From a bacterium (GTDB lineage: Bacteria > Electryoneota > RPQS01), in contig JAQTRJ010000038.1 of the NCBI GenBank assembly GCA_028711875.1, positions 1 through 9,189 of the forward strand: a stretch of DNA of 9,189 bases, given 5' to 3'. The translations under genes and the position numbers were made by a program. Positions 5,395 to 9,189 of this stretch are shown here, piece after piece (the stretch's first letter is position 1; each line of letters begins with the position of its first letter). The notes below the pieces were generated by a model that worked only from the letters and a program-made list of their open reading frames with translations, was not told the origin of the DNA and did not search any database.

Positions 5395-5440
5395 GATTCC
5401 GGGCGCGTGGGGACGCATGCCCGGAATCGCACGGCCGTGC
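5395..5440. repeat. Nested palindrome followed by a 12-bp palindrome
   Basis: GATTCCGGGC 5395-5404 pairs perfectly with GCCCGGAATC 5419-5428, enclosing GCGT/ACGC (5405-5408, 5413-5416) around GGGG, with AT bulged. The perfect palindrome GCACGGCCGTGC follows directly at 5429-5440. Together they make a very stable structure between two convergent genes. Confidence 0.65.
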
Positions 5441-5447
5441 GCGGCTA

Positions 5448-5487
5448 CTTCTTTCTCATTTCTAATTTCTCATTTCTTCCTTTCCTC
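5448..5487. repeat. Pyrimidine-rich direct repeat
   Basis: TTTCTCATTTCT occurs at 5452-5463 and again at 5466-5477, a 14-bp period, within an almost pure pyrimidine strand that ends at the serine hydrolase stop codon. On the minus strand, which is the transcript of that gene, it is a GA-rich tail. Confidence 0.6.
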
Positions 5488-6651
5488 TCACCTCAGCACC
5501 CGCACCAGCCTCTGCTCGAACTCGCTCAAGTCGGCTTCCACCTGATTGATCGTGCCGCAGAACGTCAGATCCTTCGACGGCCAGTAATACATGAACGATC
5601 CGTACGCGCCGTCGTGTCCGATCACCGTGCCCTGCGAAAAATCCAATCGCGCGACTCCCAGTCCGTAAGCCACTCCGCCGCCGAGTTCATACCACGAGAG
5701 CATCGCCGACTTCGATGCACTATTTGCGAAAATGCTGTCGGCGGCGAACGCGCGGATGAAGCGCGTGAGATCGTCCACCGTCGAGACGAGTCCGCCGCCC
5801 GCCCAGTCGAATGACGTGTTGATCGGCGCGGTGTCTATGTCGCCTATGAACGGATGCGAGAGCGCGCCGCCGGGCGTGGGCGATTCGCGGGTTTCGAGAT
5901 AGGTATGGTTCATCCCGAGCGGATCAAGCAAATAGGTATGGTACGCGTGTTCGAGCGGCGCGCCGGTCACTTCCTCGATGACCATGCCGATCAGAACGTA
6001 ATTCGCGTCGCTGTAGTGCCAACCGCCGCCGGGCGCGAACACCGCCGGAAGCTCGCGGTAGGTCCATTGAATGAGTTCGAGCGGCTGCCACTGCTTAGCC
6101 GGATGATCGAGCACGTATTGCAGAAAGGGAGTGTAGCCGTTCGCGTTCTGCTCGCCGTCGAACACGTAGTCCGATAGTCCGGTCGTGTGCTTCAGGCACT
6201 GCCGGAGCGTGATCGCATGGCCGTAGCTGTGATTCTGATAGACGAGCAAACTGTCGAACGGAATTTCCGACTGCGGCAGATAGCTCATCACGGAATTGTC
6301 CAGCGACAAGAAACCTTCTTCCACGAGCCGCAGCGCGACCGTGGCGGTGAGCATTTTCGTAACGCTCGCCGTGCGAAACTGCGTTTCGGTGGTCATCGGC
6401 GTCCCTGCCGACGGATCGGCCTCGCCCGCCGCTCCCGACCAGAAAATCCCCCGCCCGCGATCCTCCACCTTCAAAACCACGCTCGGAATCTCATCCTCCG
6501 CCGCCGTCGAATGGACTAACTGCTCCAGCGCAGCCGGAATATCAGCAACGGAATTCGAGTCATCGTCGGCGCAGCCCGTCCAGAGGGCCGCAAGGAAAAC
6601 CGCGAGCAGAGCGGCGAGTCGTTTCGCAAGGAAAAAAGAATTCTTTTTCAT
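5488..6651 (-). CDS. Serine hydrolase lipoprotein, beta-lactamase (class C/PBP4-like) family
   Basis: A 387-residue exported protein. Lys-rich residues 2-11 and a hydrophobic stretch to 23 precede LWTGC, with Cys27 the probable lipidated residue. The Trp at -3 is unusual for a lipobox, and an acidic DDD follows the Cys. The beta-lactamase fold is clear: the S-x-x-K motif Ser96-Val-Thr-Lys99; ITLRQCLKHTTGL 147-159, the conserved segment after it; the second motif Tyr213-Ser-Asp; and His346-Asp-Gly as the H-x-G form of the third motif. Relatives include D-alanyl-D-alanine carboxypeptidases, esterases and D-aminopeptidases, so a true beta-lactamase cannot be assumed. The start lies 12 bp after the upstream gene's stop, with no strong ribosome site in the gap. 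Translation probably depends on readthrough from the operon, and the gene is the last of it. Length is normal and nothing is missing. Confidence 0.87.
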   Translation of the reverse strand: MKKNSFFLAKRLAALLAVFLAALWTGCADDDSNSVADIPAALEQLVHSTAAEDEIPSVVLKVEDRGRGIFWSGAAGEADPSAGTPMTTETQFRTASVTKMLTATVALRLVEEGFLSLDNSVMSYLPQSEIPFDSLLVYQNHSYGHAITLRQCLKHTTGLSDYVFDGEQNANGYTPFLQYVLDHPAKQWQPLELIQWTYRELPAVFAPGGGWHYSDANYVLIGMVIEEVTGAPLEHAYHTYLLDPLGMNHTYLETRESPTPGGALSHPFIGDIDTAPINTSFDWAGGGLVSTVDDLTRFIRAFAADSIFANSASKSAMLSWYELGGGVAYGLGVARLDFSQGTVIGHDGAYGSFMYYWPSKDLTFCGTINQVEADLSEFEQRLVRVLR

Positions 6652-6663
6652 GGGAGAACTCGA

Positions 6664-7326
6664 TCAGCGGCGGCCGTTAATGATCGGCAGAACCGGCAGC
6701 CAGCCGCCTTTTTCGATCACATTGATGAGGCCGATTTGCAGGCGGGTGGTGGTGCCGGTGACGTTCACGATCCCAAGCTGCCATCCGGTCGAAATGCCGG
6801 TGATGTTGATGCCGCCGAGCTGCAGGCCGTCGGCTTCACCCGAAATATTGGCCGCGCCGAACTGCAAACCAATCATGGTGCCGGTAACGTTCGCAAAACC
6901 TACTTGCGCCACGTCCGACACACCGGAGACATTCGCACAGCCCAACTGCAGTCCGGTCAGAGCGCCGGTCACGTTCACTCCACCGAATTGCACCCCCTCG
7001 AAATGCCCCGAGATATTGCCCAAACCACACTGCAATCCGGTCAGCGAGCCTCGGGTCAGGGGAACCAATCCGAGCTGGACGCCACTCGTGTTTCGGGTCG
7101 TCTCGCAGACCAGTCCCAAATCCAGCCCGGTCATGTTCGCATTCTTGCCATAGAGAAGGCTGAGCCGCAGACCGGCGATGGACTGTTCGGGCGCGACGAT
7201 CTGCACCGGACTCATGAGCGCCAGCTGAACGGGCTTGTCGGCCGCTTGAACGGGAAGAGCCGCCGTCAGGAGAACGGCGGCAATCCATCCTCTGAAAACC
7301 GCTGAACTGAAATGAGGTTTATTCAT
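6664..7326 (-). CDS. LA_2272-type surface repeat-containing protein
   Basis: A 220-residue secreted protein with a signal peptide (1-28, cleavage after VQA). The segment VQLALMSPVQIV..IAGLRLSLLYG followed by MTGLDLGL is the hallmark opening of the LA_2272 family of surface-repeat proteins found in Leptospira, FCB and other diderms. Residues 97-208 are eight consecutive 14-residue repeats with the pattern G-x-Q-x-G-x-x-N-x-x-G-x-x-x (for example GLQFGAANISGEAD). There is no gap between them, and earlier, less regular units begin near 65. The C-terminus WLPVLPIING matches the family's usual ending. The regular glycine/asparagine spacing suggests a beta-solenoid or thin barrel at the cell surface; function is unknown for the family. 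A GGGGAG ribosome site (7332-7337 on the minus strand) lies 5 nt before the ATG. The gene sits 38 bp after the metal permease and 12 bp before the serine hydrolase, so all three are probably co-transcribed. Confidence 0.82.
   Translation of the reverse strand: MNKPHFSSAVFRGWIAAVLLTAALPVQAADKPVQLALMSPVQIVAPEQSIAGLRLSLLYGKNANMTGLDLGLVCETTRNTSGVQLGLVPLTRGSLTGLQCGLGNISGHFEGVQFGGVNVTGALTGLQLGCANVSGVSDVAQVGFANVTGTMIGLQFGAANISGEADGLQLGGINITGISTGWQLGIVNVTGTTTRLQIGLINVIEKGGWLPVLPIINGRR
6703..7038 (-). repeat. Eight 42-bp coding repeats in the LA_2272-type gene
   Basis: Codons 97-208 are eight units of exactly 14 codons each. Conservation is at the protein level (G, Q, G, N, G positions) and the DNA units have diverged, so this is an old array rather than a recent expansion. 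Confidence 0.8.
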
Positions 7327-7364
7327 CTTGACTCCCCGTCTTTTCAGATTTCCGCTTTCCGCTT

Positions 7365-8630
7365 TCAGCTTTTGATCCTATAGCCCACGCTCTCGACCGC
7401 CTTCTTGAGCGCGTCACGGTCGAGATTCTTGCCTTCCACCTGCGCGCGGCCGGTCGCGAGATTCACGTCGGCCTTCGTCACGCCCGGAACCTGCTTGAGC
7501 GCATCGCTTACCGTTTTCACGCAGTGCGAACAGGTCATGCCCTCGATCAGCAGCTCCACCGCTTGCTCGCTCACGGTCTTCCTCCGGAAAAATCGCTTGT
7601 CAATTCGATCCATGAAATGCCGCGCGATGAAGAACGTCAAGAGTCCCGCGCTGCCCCAGGTGATCCAATCCGGGAGCATATGATGATGCACCATCGGCGT
7701 CGCCACCGATAAGCCGATGTGCGCAGTCAGCCAGTCCAGTCCCAGCCCGAAACCCAGCGCGAGCAGCGCGATGGAACCCAAGTAGGTGGCCAACACCCGC
7801 CAGCCCATGACCCGCGCGATAATCAGCATCGTCGCCGCGTTGGTGGCCGGGCCGGTCATCAGGAACACGAACGCCGCGCCCGCGGAAATGCCCTTGGCCA
7901 TGAGCACCGCCGCGATTGGAATCGAAGCCGTCGAGCAGACGTAGAGCGGAATCCCGAACGCCATCATGACCAGCATCTGCGCGATTCCCGGCGGAATCCG
8001 CGACGCGAGAAAATCGTCGGGAATGGCCATGCTGATCAGCGCCGCCGCCGCGAGTCCCAAGACCAGCCACAGCGCGATATCGCCGAGCAGCTCGATAAAC
8101 GCGAAACGCATTCCGTTCCGCAATTTTTTCGGCAGCGGCAGCGCGGCGGTCGCTTGGGCCAGTTCGTCCTCCGCCGCCACGTGATATTTCAGCCAGTGTT
8201 CATCCTGCGCGGCGTTTTTTTTCAGAAACAGTGTGGCCACGCCGCCGACGAGTCCGCTCACGAATGCGGCGACGGGACGGAAGATCGCGAACGCCCATCC
8301 GAAAAATCCGAAGGTGGCGAGGATCGAATCCACTCCGGTCTGCGGCGTGGAAATCAGAAACGACACGGTGGCGGCGCGGCTCGCTCCCCGTTTGCGCAGG
8401 CCGATCGCCGTCGGCACCACGCCGCACGAGCACAGCGGCAGCGGCACGCCGATCAGCGCCGCCCGCCACGCGCTGCCCGCCGACTCGCGCCCGAGATACT
8501 CGGCCACGATGGTTCTCGGCACGGACGCATGCAGCAGCCCCGCAATCGCGAAGCCGAGCGTCAAATAGGGAGCCATCTGGCCGATCAGCCAGAGATTTTC
8601 GAGTAGGAATTGTCTAAGCAGATCCATCAT
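7365..8630 (-). CDS. SO_0444-type Cu/Zn efflux permease with C-terminal HMA domain
   Basis: A 421-residue inner-membrane protein of the permease family PF03773 (ArsP-like). The signature PLPLCSCGVVPTAIGLRKRG (64-82) with CSCG 67-70, the following FLISTPQTGVDSI 91-103, and a second cysteine helix IPLYVCSTASIPIAA (227-241) identify the SO_0444 group, proposed to export copper or zinc. About eight hydrophobic segments are visible between 15 and 340. Residues 360-421 are a complete heavy-metal-associated domain with GMTCSHC 364-370, where Cys367 and Cys370 bind metal. It probably loads or senses ions at the cytoplasmic face. A VHHH cluster at 314-317 may also bind metal. The protein begins Met-Met, and either ATG (8630 or 8627) may be used with the AGAGAA upstream. 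It is the first gene of the minus-strand operon. A strong hairpin at 8641-8663 sits just upstream, and no metal-regulator operator was recognised. Exact metal specificity is inferred from the family only. Confidence 0.88.
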   Translation of the reverse strand: MMDLLRQFLLENLWLIGQMAPYLTLGFAIAGLLHASVPRTIVAEYLGRESAGSAWRAALIGVPLPLCSCGVVPTAIGLRKRGASRAATVSFLISTPQTGVDSILATFGFFGWAFAIFRPVAAFVSGLVGGVATLFLKKNAAQDEHWLKYHVAAEDELAQATAALPLPKKLRNGMRFAFIELLGDIALWLVLGLAAAALISMAIPDDFLASRIPPGIAQMLVMMAFGIPLYVCSTASIPIAAVLMAKGISAGAAFVFLMTGPATNAATMLIIARVMGWRVLATYLGSIALLALGFGLGLDWLTAHIGLSVATPMVHHHMLPDWITWGSAGLLTFFIARHFMDRIDKRFFRRKTVSEQAVELLIEGMTCSHCVKTVSDALKQVPGVTKADVNLATGRAQVEGKNLDRDALKKAVESVGYRIKS

Positions 8631-8640
8631 GCTTTTCTCT

Positions 8641-8676
8641 TTCCCCCCACTTTGTGGGGGGAATGAAAGGGGGGAA
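8641..8676. repeat. C6/G6 hairpin with a second G6 arm
   Basis: TTCCCCCCAC 8641-8650 pairs perfectly with GTGGGGGGAA 8654-8663 around TTT. A second GGGGGGAA at 8669-8676 can compete for the same C-arm. It ends 10 bp upstream of the permease start, so it would fall in that gene's leader or promoter. The element inside the glycosyltransferase gene has the same arrangement. Confidence 0.75.
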
Positions 8677-8697
8677 TCCAGTTTTCATCCCATGTTG

Positions 8698-8800
8698 TTT
8701 CCATCCCTGGGACGGGGTAATTCTATTTCCATCCATAGGGCGGGGTAATTTTTTTCCATCCCTGGAACGGGGCAAATTTGTTTCCATCCCTGGGACGGGT
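8698..8800. repeat. 28-bp tandem repeat, four units
   Basis: Units starting TTTCCATCC begin at 8698, 8726, 8753 and 8781 (spacing 28, 27, 28). The approximate unit is TTTCCATCCCTGGGACGGGG followed by TAATT. A decayed unit (TTTTCATCCCATG) precedes at 8682. The fourth unit runs directly into the composite hairpin element, supplying its CCTGGG arm. No spacers are present, so it is not a CRISPR. Confidence 0.8.
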
Positions 8801-8840
8801 CTCCGACCCGTCTATTGTCGGGGCAGAGCCCCGACCCAGG
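8789..8840. repeat. Composite three-way-junction element, copy 2
   Basis: Outer arms CCTGGG 8789-8794 and CCCAGG 8835-8840 enclose two hairpins: ACGGGTC 8795-8801 / GACCCGT 8805-8811 with a TCC loop (family B-like), and GTCGGGGC 8817-8824 / GCCCCGAC 8828-8835 with an AGA loop. The second hairpin is identical to copy 1 at 5163-5181, while the first is a different hairpin in the same slot with the same TCC loop. Confidence 0.75.
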
Positions 8841-8870
8841 AATCTTCACCTTTTTCCTCGCCAATTTCTT

Positions 8871-8960
8871 TCGCCGAGGCGGGCGTCCTTGCCCATACTC
8901 TCGCCGAGGCGCACGTCCTCGCCCATACTTTCGCCGAGGCGGGCGTCCTCGCCCGCCCGG
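8871..8960. repeat. 30-bp tandem repeat, three units, ending in a hairpin
   Basis: TCGCCGAGGC begins at 8871, 8901 and 8931, an exact 30-bp period. Units differ at a few positions. The third ends in a perfect hairpin, GGCGGGCG 8938-8945 / CGCCCGCC 8950-8957 around TCCT. The period is a multiple of three, which keeps a frame open across it, but no gene signals accompany that frame. Confidence 0.85.
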
Positions 8961-9032
8961 AATCCTTCCCCGTTTATCTGATTAAGATACAGATTCGCCG
9001 CCCCAGTCGCAAGCGCGCAATAGGGATGCAGT

Positions 9033-9052
9033 GTCGGCTGCTCGCAGCCGAC
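9033..9052. repeat. Hairpin family A, third copy
   Basis: GTCGGCTGC 9033-9041, TC and GCAGCCGAC 9044-9052 form a perfect 9-bp stem. Compared with 1067-1086, one stem pair is changed on both sides (T-A to C-G) and the 2-nt loop differs. Confidence 0.75.
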
Positions 9053-9068
9053 CTGCCGATTGCCCCTC

Positions 9069-9098
9069 GCCATTGCCGGTCTGGAGACCGACAACGGC
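9069..9098. repeat. Hairpin family C, copy 2
   Basis: GCCATTG 9069-9075 and CAACGGC 9092-9098 enclose CGGTC-TGGA-GACCG 9077-9090. It has the same orientation as 5244-5273 and differs only by one compensatory pair. Confidence 0.8.
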
Positions 9099-9109
9099 GA
9101 AGATTCACT

Positions 9110-9178
9110 CCACCTGCCTTGATGTTCCAGCCTCTCGCGGCGGTGAATCTCCAGATTCGCCCCACCTGCCTTGATGTT
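9110..9178. repeat. Direct repeat flanking a family D hairpin
   Basis: CCACCTGCCTTGATGTT occurs at 9110-9126 and 9162-9178, 52 bp apart. Between them lies the family D hairpin GGTGAATC 9142-9149 / GATTCGCC 9154-9161. GATTCAC 9102-9108 can also pair with GTGAATC 9143-9149, giving an alternative fold. The unit probably continues past the window edge. In 8631-9189 I see no gene, only this chain of repeats. Confidence 0.75.
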
Positions 9179-9189
9179 TCCCGTTAGAA

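Noticed and set aside
6296..7153. 285-codon plus-strand frame with regular Pro/Thr repeats
   Set aside because: It is antisense to the serine hydrolase and the LA_2272-type gene; its repeats mirror the 42-bp coding repeats on the other strand.
7719..8606. 295-codon Arg/Gln/His-rich frame on the plus strand
   Set aside because: It is antisense to the well-supported permease, with no domain and a biased composition typical of shadow frames.
8698..8800. CRISPR array suggested by regularly spaced 28-bp repeats
   Set aside because: Units abut with no unique spacers and the units themselves vary. No cas genes are present.
8654..9187. 177-codon open frame on the plus strand
   Set aside because: It runs through the hairpins and the 28-bp and 30-bp tandem repeats, has no ribosome site, and stays open mainly because the 30-bp period is a multiple of three.
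1..9189. tRNA or rRNA genes, phage integrase, insertion-sequence transposase
   Set aside because: No cloverleaf with T-loop/anticodon pattern, no rRNA core sequence and no DDE, HUH or tyrosine recombinase motif was seen on either strand.

Overview
The window comes from a GC-rich diderm (Gram-negative) bacterium. The supporting genes are a PorV/PorQ-type outer-membrane beta-barrel end, a secreted patatin fused to an Omp85-type barrel, a lipoprotein serine hydrolase and an LA_2272-type surface-repeat protein. This set is typical of the FCB superphylum and related uncultured phyla. I cannot place it more precisely from sequence alone, and nothing looks like phage, plasmid or a classical insertion sequence.

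Layout. 3-275 (+): 3' end of a PorV/PorQ-like outer-membrane protein. 276-548: a good sigma70-type promoter (299-327) reading into a highly structured stretch (about 334-483). That stretch holds a 10-codon mini-ORF behind an exceptionally long Shine-Dalgarno sequence. 549-1046 (+): DinB/YfiT-type four-helix protein. 1158-3569 (-): patatin-POTRA-Omp85 barrel protein, convergent with the DinB gene and divergent from 3587-5038 (+), a two-domain family 2 glycosyltransferase. Only 17 bp separate the two divergent starts, and a 16-bp perfect palindrome lies just inside the patatin gene. 5488-8630 (-) is a probable three-gene operon read right to left: SO_0444-type Cu/Zn efflux permease with a C-terminal HMA domain, LA_2272-type repeat protein, and beta-lactamase-fold serine hydrolase lipoprotein.

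The most unusual content is the non-coding DNA. Three intergenic clusters (about 495-520 with 1060-1140, 5029-5487, and 8641-9189) are built from one shared vocabulary of short palindromic hairpins and short tandem repeats. The same hairpins recur in different clusters, sometimes inverted. Where copies differ in a stem, the changes are often compensatory (G-C to C-G, or T-A to C-G), so the fold appears to be kept while the sequence drifts. Two clusters contain the same composite element: an outer CCTGGG/CCCAGG stem enclosing two hairpins, predicted to form a three-way junction. A related C-rich/G-rich palindrome also lies inside the glycosyltransferase gene, where it encodes the linker between the two domains and carries two C7 tracts.

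Functional reading (inference): most genes act at the envelope, in outer-membrane proteins, surface or lipid chemistry, glycosylation and metal export. They do not form one obvious pathway. The best candidates for something undescribed are the covarying hairpin family and the structured leader with the mini-ORF at 299-483.
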